This document shows positions 16,949 to 25,240 of a stretch of DNA of 64,000 bases, in pieces. The DNA is from Pedobacter steynii (GTDB lineage: Bacteria; Bacteroidota; Bacteroidia; Sphingobacteriales; Sphingobacteriaceae): positions 930,001-994,000 of the forward strand of contig NZ_FNGY01000002.1 of the NCBI RefSeq assembly GCF_900103665.1. The letters run 5' to 3'. Under the pieces are notes generated by a model that was not told where the DNA came from, did not search any database, and saw only the letters and a program-made list of their open reading frames with translations. A program made the position numbers and the translations under genes. The first letter of the stretch is position 1. The number at the start of each line of letters is the position of its first letter.

Positions 16949-19276
16949 ATGCCTTACACCATTAGAGTTGTACTGATACTTTTGTTCACTACCCTGTTTC
17001 AATATTCAAATGCCCAAACCAGAAGAACGGTAAATGGAAATGTCACTGATTCAAAGACCGGAGAAACCTTAATTGGTGCGAGTGTTAAACTAAGCGGAAG
17101 CACTCCCGCAGGAGGAATTACCAATGCTTACGGTTTTTATTCCCTGAATGTGACTGATGGGAATTACGAAATTGCGGTCAGCTTTATCGGCTATAAGACG
17201 GTGGTCAAAAAAGTAGAAATCAGTAAGGATATGCGGTTAAATTTTGCATTAGAGGAAGACAATCAGCTGGATGAGGTGGTGATTTCTGCCACTAAGAAAA
17301 ATGAAAATGTAAGCAGTCCGCAGATGGGACTGCAAAAGATAAATGTTCGGGAGATCAACAATGTTCCCGTATTATTGGGGGAGCGGGATGTCCTGAAGAC
17401 TTTACAGCTATTGCCGGGGATAAAATCAGCAGGGGAAGGAAACAGTGGTTTTTATGTAAGGGGAGGGTCGACAGATCAGAACCTGATTCTCCTGGATGAG
17501 GCGCCTGTTTACAACGCTTCTCACTTATTGGGGTTCTTCTCGACCTTCAACTCTGATGCGATCAAAGATGTAAGCGTTTACAAAGGAGGGATGCCTGCGC
17601 AGTACGGCGGCCGGCTTGCTTCTGTACTCGACATTAAGATGAACGACGGAAATAGAAAAGAATTTACTGCAGAAGGCGGAATTGGCCTCATTTCTTCCCG
17701 TCTAAAAGTAGAAGCGCCGATTGTGAAAGACAAAGGCTCTTTTATGGTGAGTGCCCGAAGAACCTATATGGATGCTTTTTTTAAGCTTTCTTCAGACAGC
17801 TCTATCAATAAAAATACCCTCTATTTTTACGATATTAATGCCAAGGCAAACTATCAGCTGGATGATAAAAACACCTTATACCTGTCCGGTTATTTTGGGA
17901 GAGATAAGTTAGGTCTGGCAAAAACTTTTGGCTTCAACTGGGGAAATGCTACCGTAACTTTGCGATGGAACCATTTATACAGCAATAAATTATTCTCCAA
18001 TACCTCGCTGATTTACAGCAATTACAACTATGTGATTCAGAACTTTATGGAGGAGAGTAACTTTGAAGTCAACTCTTCCATCAAAGACTTTAACCTGAAA
18101 CAGGACTTTGAATATAGCCTGAGCAATGACCATCACCTTAAATTCGGATTAAACGTTATTCACCATACCATTGCTCCGGGAAAACTCACCGCAGATGCGC
18201 GTTCCAGCGTGAACGAAACGACCTATGAAAACCGGAAAGGCCTGGAATCAGCCATCTATGTTTCAGACGAGTGGGCGGTAAATGAAAGGTTAAACCTGGT
18301 TTATGGATTGAGGTTAAGTGCTTTCTCCCTGTTAGGGCCCGGCAATTTTAAAACCTATGATGCAGCAGGAAATACCACCCAGATCAAAGCTTATGGATCT
18401 GGCGATTTTGTGAAAAATTACCTCAACCTCGAACCCAGATTCTCTGCCAGTTACCAGATGAATACCGGAAGTTCCCTAAAAGGAGCTTATACCAGGAACA
18501 TCCAGAACATCCACCTGATGTCTAACTCTACTTCGACATCACCCACGGATTTGTACATCATGAACAGCAATAATGTGAAGCCGGAAATAGCAGATCAGGT
18601 TGCTTTGGGCTATTTCAGGAATTTCAATGAGGACAAATATGAATTTTCTGCAGAAATCTACTATAAATGGATGCAGAACCAGATTGAATACCGGAGCGGA
18701 ACAGACTTAAGGGGAAATGGAAATGTAGAAGCAGACCTGTTGTACGGTGATGGCCGTGCTTATGGGATTGAATTGTTTTTAAAGAAACGGTTTGGCAAAT
18801 TTAATGGCTGGATTGGTTATACTTATTCCCGGACCGAGCGACAGTTTGATGCGATCAATGAGGGCAAATGGTTTTACGCAAAGCAGGACCGTACCCATGA
18901 CCTTTCGTTGGTCGGGATTTATAAAGCAGGACCACGCTGGACTTTTTCTTCTGTTTTTGTCTACAATACCGGAAACGCGGTAACCTACCCAAGCGGCAAG
19001 TATCAGGTGAATGGAAGGACTGCTTTCTATTATAAGGAAAAGAACGGATACCGGACACCTGCCTATCACCGTCTAGATGTTTCGGCCACGCTGGAAGGTA
19101 AGCCTGGGAAAAGACTGCAATCGAGCTGGTCTTTTGGGATTTACAACTTGTACAACCGCCAAAATGCGTTCTCTATTGATTTTAAAGATGATCCGGATGA
19201 TGCAACCAGAACCCAGGTAACACGGACAACCTTATTTGGGATCATTCCCTCTGTAACCTGGAACTTTAAATTTTAG
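16949..19276 (+). CDS. TonB-dependent receptor with N-terminal carboxypeptidase-like domain
   Basis: A 775-residue outer-membrane receptor. A signal peptide (about 1-22, ending in SNAQ) is followed by a CarboxypepD_reg-like beta-sandwich (about 27-107, VNGNVTDSKTGETLIGASV), a TonB-box-like stretch (LDEVVISATK), a plug domain (about 130-235, LLPGIKSAGEGNSGFYVRGGSTDQNLILLDEAPVYN in part) and a 22-strand barrel ending in an aromatic terminal strand (SVTWNFKF). It imports an unknown substrate with TonB-ExbBD energy. It is followed after 23 bases by a DUF4249 lipoprotein, a pairing common in Bacteroidota. Confidence 0.9.
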   Translation: MPYTIRVVLILLFTTLFQYSNAQTRRTVNGNVTDSKTGETLIGASVKLSGSTPAGGITNAYGFYSLNVTDGNYEIAVSFIGYKTVVKKVEISKDMRLNFALEEDNQLDEVVISATKKNENVSSPQMGLQKINVREINNVPVLLGERDVLKTLQLLPGIKSAGEGNSGFYVRGGSTDQNLILLDEAPVYNASHLLGFFSTFNSDAIKDVSVYKGGMPAQYGGRLASVLDIKMNDGNRKEFTAEGGIGLISSRLKVEAPIVKDKGSFMVSARRTYMDAFFKLSSDSSINKNTLYFYDINAKANYQLDDKNTLYLSGYFGRDKLGLAKTFGFNWGNATVTLRWNHLYSNKLFSNTSLIYSNYNYVIQNFMEESNFEVNSSIKDFNLKQDFEYSLSNDHHLKFGLNVIHHTIAPGKLTADARSSVNETTYENRKGLESAIYVSDEWAVNERLNLVYGLRLSAFSLLGPGNFKTYDAAGNTTQIKAYGSGDFVKNYLNLEPRFSASYQMNTGSSLKGAYTRNIQNIHLMSNSTSTSPTDLYIMNSNNVKPEIADQVALGYFRNFNEDKYEFSAEIYYKWMQNQIEYRSGTDLRGNGNVEADLLYGDGRAYGIELFLKKRFGKFNGWIGYTYSRTERQFDAINEGKWFYAKQDRTHDLSLVGIYKAGPRWTFSSVFVYNTGNAVTYPSGKYQVNGRTAFYYKEKNGYRTPAYHRLDVSATLEGKPGKRLQSSWSFGIYNLYNRQNAFSIDFKDDPDDATRTQVTRTTLFGIIPSVTWNFKF

Positions 19277-19299
19277 CATTACAAAAACAAGATATCCTC

Positions 19300-20106
19300 A
19301 TGAAAAGCATGAATTTGAAAAAATATACCCGCTACGTTTTTGTAGTCATTGCAGTCGGTACTTTTAGCGCATGCAAAAAAGTCATTGACCTTAAGCTGGA
19401 CGAGGCTGTTCCGGTAATTGTCATCGATGGAGGGATTAGTGACCTGAATGAGAATCAGGTTGTAAAGGTTTCAAAGACCTATAATTTCACAGAACCGAAC
19501 AAATTTAACGGGGTCAGTAAGGCCAACATTGTGTTGAAGGCAGATGCAAAGGTTTTGGCCGTCTTTGTGGAAACCGATCCCGGAATTTACAAGAGTCCAA
19601 CTAAATTTAAGGGGAAGCCGGGCGTCAGGTATGACCTAAGTGTAACTTCCGAAGGAAAAACATATGAGGCCAGTTCTATTATGCCTGCAAGAGTAATACT
19701 GGATGCACTGACCTTCAAAACCTTTAATTTTTTTGGCGGCAATAAGAGTTATATCGTGGCTAACTTTTCAGATCCCGCCGGCATTGCCAATCAATATCGC
19801 TATATCTTGAAAACAAAAGGGGTAGTGGAGGAAGATGCAGTGAGTGAGGATCGTTTTAATGATGGCAATAAGGTGGAAAATGTGATTTTTTATGAGCTGG
19901 ATGATCTGGTAAAAGGAGACAGCGTACATGTGGAATTCCAATGTGTAGACAGAAATGTATACCGCTACTTTTATAGCATCGGGCAGAATTCCGGACAAGG
20001 AGGGCCACCTGTTTCTCCGGCAAATCCACCTTCAAATTTTAGCAATGGCGCGCTGGGCGTATTCAATGCCCATACTTCGAGCTCCAGAACTGCTGTAATT
20101 AAATAA
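19300..20106 (+). CDS. DUF4249 family lipoprotein
   Basis: A 268-residue predicted lipoprotein; the lipobox is TFSACKK with Cys near residue 25. It has the beta-rich architecture of DUF4249 (DLKLDEAVPVIVIDGGISD near the start, PGVRYDLSVTSEGKTYEASS in the middle, and PPSNFSNGALGVFNAHTSS at the end). Members are nearly always encoded beside a TonB receptor with a CarboxypepD_reg domain, as here, and probably cap or assist it at the cell surface. The substrate is unknown. Confidence 0.88.
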   Translation: MKSMNLKKYTRYVFVVIAVGTFSACKKVIDLKLDEAVPVIVIDGGISDLNENQVVKVSKTYNFTEPNKFNGVSKANIVLKADAKVLAVFVETDPGIYKSPTKFKGKPGVRYDLSVTSEGKTYEASSIMPARVILDALTFKTFNFFGGNKSYIVANFSDPAGIANQYRYILKTKGVVEEDAVSEDRFNDGNKVENVIFYELDDLVKGDSVHVEFQCVDRNVYRYFYSIGQNSGQGGPPVSPANPPSNFSNGALGVFNAHTSSSRTAVIK

Positions 20107-20218
20107 ACGCCCGTATTTATTTTCCAGCAGGATTGTCAGGATTAAGTTTAATTAATGAAACTTTGTTGCATTAGTGGTGTCAATCCTTATTTTTATCCTA
20201 AATCATAAAATTTAGGAA

Positions 20219-21127
20219 ATGGAAATTAAGAATCCTCTGGAAGTGATCATTATTGGTGGAAGTTATGCTGGGCTTTCGGCAGCTATGACTTTAGGTCGTG
20301 CGATGCGAAAAGTGCTGGTTATTGATAGTGGTAAACCTTGTAATGCACAGACCCCTCATTCACATAATTTTATCACCCATGATGGGGAAACACCTGCTGA
20401 AATTACGGGAAAGGCAAAAGCGGAAGTGCTAAAATATCCAACCGTCGAATTTTTGAACGACCGGGTCATTTCAGCCCAAAAGTCCGGACTGTGCTTTGAG
20501 CTAAAAACAGAATCAGGTAAAAAGCTAAGTGCTAAAAAGCTGGTATTTGCAACTGGCCTGAAAGACAGGATGCCGGAAATAGCAGGCTTTGCTGCCTGTT
20601 GGGGAATCTCTGTGATTCATTGTCCTTATTGTCATGGTTATGAAGTCCGCCATCAAAAAACAGCCATTCTTGCCAATGGTAACGACGCCCTTCATTTTGC
20701 ACAGGTCCTCAGCAACTGGACTAAAGAACTGGTTTTATTTACCAACGGACTGATCAGCCTGGATCCGGATCAGCAGGCGCAACTGACAAAACATGGCATC
20801 TCATGGATTGAAACACCAGTAAGTCAATTGATACATAGCGATGGGCAAATAAAACACCTGGTTTTGTCGGATGGACAGGAGCATGCCTTTAACGTCATGT
20901 ATGCCCGGATTCCTTTTGACCAGCATAGCAGTCTTCCGCAGGAACTGGGTTGTACACTGACCGAACATGGCTTTCTGCAGGTGGATGAATTACAACACAC
21001 CAGTATATCTGGAATCTATGCGGCGGGCGATAATGCGACTATGCTCCGGGCAGTTTCCCAGGCTGTTGCCGCAGGAATGCGTGCCGGAGCTGCCATCAAC
21101 TATGACCTCATCATGGAGTCCTGGTAG
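20219..21127 (+). CDS. NAD(P)/FAD-dependent oxidoreductase, thioredoxin-reductase-like
   Basis: A 302-residue flavoprotein. The FAD-binding motif IIIGGSYAGLSAAM is at about residues 10-23, the redox pair CPYC at C135-C138, and the second FAD motif GIYAAGDNATM near the C-terminus. The order and length fit a low-molecular-weight thioredoxin-reductase fold. The NADPH motif (ILANGNDALHFA) is degenerate compared with the usual GGGxxA. Many such proteins have unknown partners rather than thioredoxin. An AraC regulator follows 38 bases downstream on the same strand and may control it. Confidence 0.88.
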   Translation: MEIKNPLEVIIIGGSYAGLSAAMTLGRAMRKVLVIDSGKPCNAQTPHSHNFITHDGETPAEITGKAKAEVLKYPTVEFLNDRVISAQKSGLCFELKTESGKKLSAKKLVFATGLKDRMPEIAGFAACWGISVIHCPYCHGYEVRHQKTAILANGNDALHFAQVLSNWTKELVLFTNGLISLDPDQQAQLTKHGISWIETPVSQLIHSDGQIKHLVLSDGQEHAFNVMYARIPFDQHSSLPQELGCTLTEHGFLQVDELQHTSISGIYAAGDNATMLRAVSQAVAAGMRAGAAINYDLIMESW

Positions 21128-21153
21128 CTAAAGTGTAAATGGTTTGAATTGTG

Positions 21154-21161
21154 TAACTTTG
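21154..21161 (+). promoter_or_regulatory. -7 box directly before the AraC-family gene
   Basis: TAACTTTG matches TAnnTTTG and ends only four bases before the ATG at 21166. If used, the transcript would be leaderless or nearly so. Confidence 0.4.
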
Positions 21162-21165
21162 ACGC

Positions 21166-22068
21166 ATGTCAAAAACAGAGAGCCTTGAAGATTTTTACCG
21201 TGAAAAGTTCAATTGGCTTCCTGATAATCTTCAGGAAGGCATTGGACATTTTAATGTCTTTAACCTGGAAAACCACCTTGGTCCCAATGCGGTCCCGGTA
21301 AAATACAGTCGCAGGGATTTTTATAAAGTCTGCCTTATGCGGGGAAGGAACATCTACCATTACGCGGATAAAAGCGTGGAAATCTCGGGTTCTACACTGA
21401 TGTTCTTCAATCCAAAGGTTCCATATACCTGGGAATGTTTAAATGATGATGGCTCTGGCTATTTCTGCATCTTCACGGATGCTTTTTTTACGGAGAAAAT
21501 GCGTGGTAACCTGACGGAATTGCCCATGTTTGCTCCAGGAGGCAAGCCTTCCTTTGTCTTAAATGAGGAGCAGGACAAGCAGGTTACTGTACTCTTTTTG
21601 AAAATGATGGAAGAGCGTGATTCTGACTACGTATACAAATACGACCTCATCAGAAATTACGTAACTGAACTGATTCATTTTGCTTTAAAGATCCAGCCGG
21701 CGGAGAATTTATACCGGCATCCCGATGCCAATTCCAGGATTACAGCGGTATTTACAGAGTTGCTGGAACGGCAGTTCCCTATTGAGACGCCCAGACAGCG
21801 CTTCACCATGCGTTCAGCAGCAGATTTTGCCCAACAGCTTGCCGTTCATGTAAACCACCTCAACAGGGCGATAAAAGAAACTACCGGAAAGACCACCACG
21901 ATGCACATTACAGAGCGGATCGTGACGGAAGCCAAAGCATTGTTAAAGCATACCGATTGGAACGTTGCTGAAATTGCCTGCTGCCTTGGATTTGAAGAGT
22001 CTGCTCATTTTAACAATTATTTCAAAAAACATACCCGTTTCAATCCCTCCCAGTTTAGGAATGTTTGA
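21166..22068 (+). CDS. AraC-family transcriptional regulator
   Basis: A 300-residue regulator with an N-terminal cupin-like sensing region (about 1-170, VEISGSTLMFFNPKVPYTWECL) and a C-terminal pair of helix-turn-helix motifs (about 200-300). The second is clear: DWNVAEIACCLGFEESAHFNNYFKKHTRFNPSQFR, the standard AraC signature (quoted in part: EIACCLGFEESAHFNNYFKK). It sits between a flavoprotein and an SDR enzyme on the same strand, and both are probable targets. The ligand is unknown. Confidence 0.9.
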   Translation: MSKTESLEDFYREKFNWLPDNLQEGIGHFNVFNLENHLGPNAVPVKYSRRDFYKVCLMRGRNIYHYADKSVEISGSTLMFFNPKVPYTWECLNDDGSGYFCIFTDAFFTEKMRGNLTELPMFAPGGKPSFVLNEEQDKQVTVLFLKMMEERDSDYVYKYDLIRNYVTELIHFALKIQPAENLYRHPDANSRITAVFTELLERQFPIETPRQRFTMRSAADFAQQLAVHVNHLNRAIKETTGKTTTMHITERIVTEAKALLKHTDWNVAEIACCLGFEESAHFNNYFKKHTRFNPSQFRNV

Positions 22069-22120
22069 ATTTTACAAGCATTGGTTTGATTGATGTAAGC
22101 TCCCCATCATTGCTGTCCTG

Positions 22121-22128
22121 TAATTTTG
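22121..22128 (+). promoter_or_regulatory. -7 box upstream of the SDR gene
   Basis: TAATTTTG matches the TAnnTTTG consensus and lies 22 bases before the ATG. The -33 element is not clear, which may mean an activator such as the neighbouring AraC protein is needed. Confidence 0.45.
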
Positions 22129-22150
22129 TATCCGTAAATACACTGAAATT

Positions 22151-22990
22151 ATGGACAATCAAAAAGTATGGTTTGTAACAGGTGCTTCTAAGGGATTAGG
22201 ATTGAGCCTGGTAAAACAACTGTTAAAAGAAGGCTTTAAAGTAGCCGCAACTTCAAGAAAAATAAATGAATTAACCGATGCGGTAGGTGTGGATGATCCA
22301 AACTTCCTCCCTTTGGTGCTGGATCTGCAAAACGAAGACAGCGTTGCGGCAGCCATCGCCACAGGAATTGACCGGTTTGGCAAGATCGACGTGGTCGTTA
22401 ACAATGCCGGATACGGCTTAACCGGAAGCCTGGAGGAACTGAGCGATGAAGAAGCCAGGGCAAATTTTGCCGTTAACGTATTTGGCTCATTAAATGTGAT
22501 CAGAAAGGTGATGCCTCATTTCAGGGCACAGCATTCCGGACATATCTTCAATATCGCTTCCATCGGTGGATACACTGGCGGATTTCCCGGCTTTGGTATT
22601 TATTGCGCCACAAAATTCGCCGTAGCAGGTTTCTCCGAATCCCTTGCTGCGGAGGTGAAACCATTTGGCGTACATGTGACGGTGGTTTACCCTGGATATT
22701 TCAGAACAAACTTTCTTTCTCAAGGCTCTTTGCTGACACCGAAAAATGAAATTTCCGCGTATCAGGAAGTGCGTGAAGTTCAGAACGCACATCAGCATAG
22801 CATTGACGGGAATCAGGCCGGTGATCCGGAAAAGGCGGTTGCCGCACTGATTAACATGACGGCAGAAGAACAGCCACCATTACACCTTTTTCTCGGAGCT
22901 GATGCCTATGAACTTGCATATGGCAAGATTGCTCAGGTTCAGCAGGCACTGGAACAGTTTAAGGCGATTACCGTAAATACCGGATTTTAA
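22151..22990 (+). CDS. Short-chain dehydrogenase/reductase (SDR) family oxidoreductase
   Basis: A 279-residue classical SDR. The cofactor motif TGASKGLG is at about residues 10-17, NNAGYG at about 86-91, the catalytic Ser in NIASIGGYTG (about 138) and the YCATK active site at about 151-155. Arg/Ser after strand 2 (TSRKINEL) suggests NADPH preference. The substrate is unknown. It belongs to a local cluster with an AraC regulator and a flavoprotein, suggesting a small redox-responsive set. Confidence 0.9.
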   Translation: MDNQKVWFVTGASKGLGLSLVKQLLKEGFKVAATSRKINELTDAVGVDDPNFLPLVLDLQNEDSVAAAIATGIDRFGKIDVVVNNAGYGLTGSLEELSDEEARANFAVNVFGSLNVIRKVMPHFRAQHSGHIFNIASIGGYTGGFPGFGIYCATKFAVAGFSESLAAEVKPFGVHVTVVYPGYFRTNFLSQGSLLTPKNEISAYQEVREVQNAHQHSIDGNQAGDPEKAVAALINMTAEEQPPLHLFLGADAYELAYGKIAQVQQALEQFKAITVNTGF

Positions 22991-23113
22991 GATAAGAGCT
23001 GCCGCAAGGCCGCTTTTATTTTTTGATGATAAATCTTTTTCTTTAGTCATATTCGTACGATAAAATGATAGTAATTTGTTTTCAGAGGGAACATTACTAA
23101 CTTTATATCTACA

Positions 23114-24322
23114 ATGGCAATCTCAATGGCGACTCAAATAGATATCGATATTATTTCATCAGAAGAAGAAAGAATTAAAGCCCTGAAAAGGTATGATATT
23201 CTTGACACGCCACCGGATGGCTCATTTGACCGGCTAACCAAGCTGGCGGCAAATCTACTGAAAGTACCTATTGCGATCGTGAGCCTGGTGGATACGGATA
23301 GGATTTGGTTTAAGTCGAAGTACGGAACTGAAGCACAGCAGATTGACCGCGATGAAGGGCTTTGTGCATCCACCATTTTAGCCGACGATCTTTACCAGAT
23401 AGAAGATGCTTCCATCGATCCCCGTACACTGAGCAATCCCCTGGTTGCAGGCTCCTTTGGTTTAAAGTTTTATGCTGCGGTTCCATTGCGGACTAAAGAT
23501 GGCTTTAACCTGGGTACTTTCTGTGTAATCGGTAAAGAACCCAGGGTCCTGACACCTGAAGAAGAGGGTATCCTGAGAGACCTGAGGGACATTGTAATGG
23601 ATCAGATTGAATTGAGACTGGCCTCAAGAACAAGCCTGGCCCAACACAACCAGATTTTAAATACCACGGCCCACGACCTTAAAAATCCGTTGACCACCAT
23701 TCCAGTACGTGCTGACCTCATCAAGATGAAGAAAGACAATCCGGAGATGGTAGATACCCTTTGTGATCAGATAAAAATTGCCAGCCTGAATATGGTTCGC
23801 ATTATTGATGAGCTGTTGCAGGTGGGAAGTATGGAAGCCGGAAAAATTCATTTGCTGTTGATTAAGGTGAATGCCTCATTTTTAGTAAGCAATGTGGTTT
23901 CTATGAACCAGCCACTGGCAGAAAGAAAAAGTCAGACCTTAAATTTTAGTTATGAAAAGGACCTGTATGTGAATGCCGACGAAGGGAAGTTAACCGAGAT
24001 CGTAGACAACCTGGTCAACAATGCTATCAAATATTCGCCCATGGGCACCCATATTTTTGTCCGTGTAAAAGAAGAAAACCACAATGTTCTGATCGAAGTA
24101 GAAGATCAGGGTTTAGGCCTGACCGCTGAAGATCAAAGTAAACTATATCAGCGTTTCACCCGTTTAAGTGCTCAACCTACCGGGGGTGAAAACTCTACAG
24201 GCCTTGGGCTTTCCATCGTAAAAGTCCTGGTGGAGGCTCATGAAGGAACCATCCGCGCAGAGAGTGAAGGAAAGGGCAAGGGCTGTAAGTTTATCGTTGA
24301 ATTACCGGGAAGGAACAGCTAA
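23114..24322 (+). CDS. GAF-domain sensor histidine kinase
   Basis: A 402-residue soluble kinase. Residues about 20-170 form a GAF domain (LAANLLKVPIAIVSLVDTDR, FYAAVPLRTKDGFNLGTFCV). The phospho-accepting histidine is H187 in TAHDLKNPLTTI, and the ATPase domain follows with NLVNNAIKYSP (N box), DQGLGLT (G1) and GLGLSIVK (G2). No membrane helix is present. The GAF type resembles those sensing small ligands or redox state. There is no response regulator beside it. Its stop overlaps the stop region of the convergent epimerase gene by four bases. Confidence 0.9.
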   Translation: MAISMATQIDIDIISSEEERIKALKRYDILDTPPDGSFDRLTKLAANLLKVPIAIVSLVDTDRIWFKSKYGTEAQQIDRDEGLCASTILADDLYQIEDASIDPRTLSNPLVAGSFGLKFYAAVPLRTKDGFNLGTFCVIGKEPRVLTPEEEGILRDLRDIVMDQIELRLASRTSLAQHNQILNTTAHDLKNPLTTIPVRADLIKMKKDNPEMVDTLCDQIKIASLNMVRIIDELLQVGSMEAGKIHLLLIKVNASFLVSNVVSMNQPLAERKSQTLNFSYEKDLYVNADEGKLTEIVDNLVNNAIKYSPMGTHIFVRVKEENHNVLIEVEDQGLGLTAEDQSKLYQRFTRLSAQPTGGENSTGLGLSIVKVLVEAHEGTIRAESEGKGKGCKFIVELPGRNS

Positions 24323-25185
24323 AAACAGGTTACCTGCCATTGCCTGGTCCATTCTTCCTTTGGATTTAAAGACATTATACCTTCTTTCTCTTCCAGTTTT
24401 TGTTGGTGATGGCTGCCATCGGCGATGCCACACCAGGGTTCCAGACATACGAAATCAGCATCTTTCGCAGACCATATCCCAAAGAAAGGAAATCCCTTGA
24501 ATTGAAATTCAAGACCATGGGGATCTGCATCGCTTTTTAGGAAAATGGAATCACTTTGCAGGCGCTTAAAAACGAGTGCATCTTCATAAAACAATTCATG
24601 TTTCAATTGAAGTTTTCCATCAGTTAATGCGATGGTTTCTGTTTCATCGTCAATCAGGTCCTGCTTAATCTTATTAGAAATGAGCTGATGATCTTTATTA
24701 AACTGCAGGTAGTAATCGCCGTATTTTAATCCCTCTCTTAAAGGTACAGCGAAAGCAGGATGCCCCCCAATAGAAAACCATAATGCCTGATCTCCTGTAT
24801 TTGTAACTTCATAAGCACAGCTTAGCATATCTCCCGAGAGGGTATAGCGTAGTCCCAACCGGAATTCAAATGGGTATACCTTCAGGCTTTCTTCATCCTG
24901 TTCCAGGGTAAAAAGAATTTCTGTTTCAGAGATTTGACTCACTTTAAACTCCCGCTCTCTGGCCAGGCCGTGGCGTGGAAGGGTAAATGCTTTATCCTTA
25001 TAATAATAGGTATTGTCTTTTAAGCCTCCAACAATAGGGAACAGAATCGGGCTGAATTTACCCCAGTAATCCGGATTGCCACTCCAGAGGTATTCCAGGT
25101 TTGTTTCTTTACTTCTTAAACTTTGTAACTCTCCACCTTTGGAGGAGAACGAAGCATGGATCTTGGTATTTTCTAGGGAAATCAT
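24319..25185 (-). CDS. Aldose 1-epimerase family protein
   Basis: A 288-residue protein of the galactose-mutarotase-like fold, nearer to the LacX/YeaD-type subfamily than to classical GalM. Visible motifs are FPIVGGLKDNTY, LPRHGLAREREF (His of the active site), SIGGHPAFAVPL (second His) and FVCLEPWCGIADG (catalytic Glu). It should interconvert alpha and beta anomers of a hexose or hexose phosphate in the cytoplasm. No sugar operon is adjacent. It is convergent with the GAF kinase and divergent from the CHASE kinase. Confidence 0.88.
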   Translation of the reverse strand: MISLENTKIHASFSSKGGELQSLRSKETNLEYLWSGNPDYWGKFSPILFPIVGGLKDNTYYYKDKAFTLPRHGLAREREFKVSQISETEILFTLEQDEESLKVYPFEFRLGLRYTLSGDMLSCAYEVTNTGDQALWFSIGGHPAFAVPLREGLKYGDYYLQFNKDHQLISNKIKQDLIDDETETIALTDGKLQLKHELFYEDALVFKRLQSDSIFLKSDADPHGLEFQFKGFPFFGIWSAKDADFVCLEPWCGIADGSHHQQKLEEKEGIMSLNPKEEWTRQWQVTCF

Positions 25186-25240
25186 ATTGGATAAAAGTAA
25201 AAATTAAATTTTGTTATATTTAAGTCCTTCCTGGGAAAAA

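Noticed and set aside
22993..23020. Possible terminator after the SDR gene
   Set aside because: The stem is short with an internal mismatch; too weak to list as a feature, although the T-rich tail is suggestive.
25211..25240. TTG start extending the CHASE kinase by ten residues
   Set aside because: The ATG at 25241 is closer to the first membrane helix and needs no unusual start codon.
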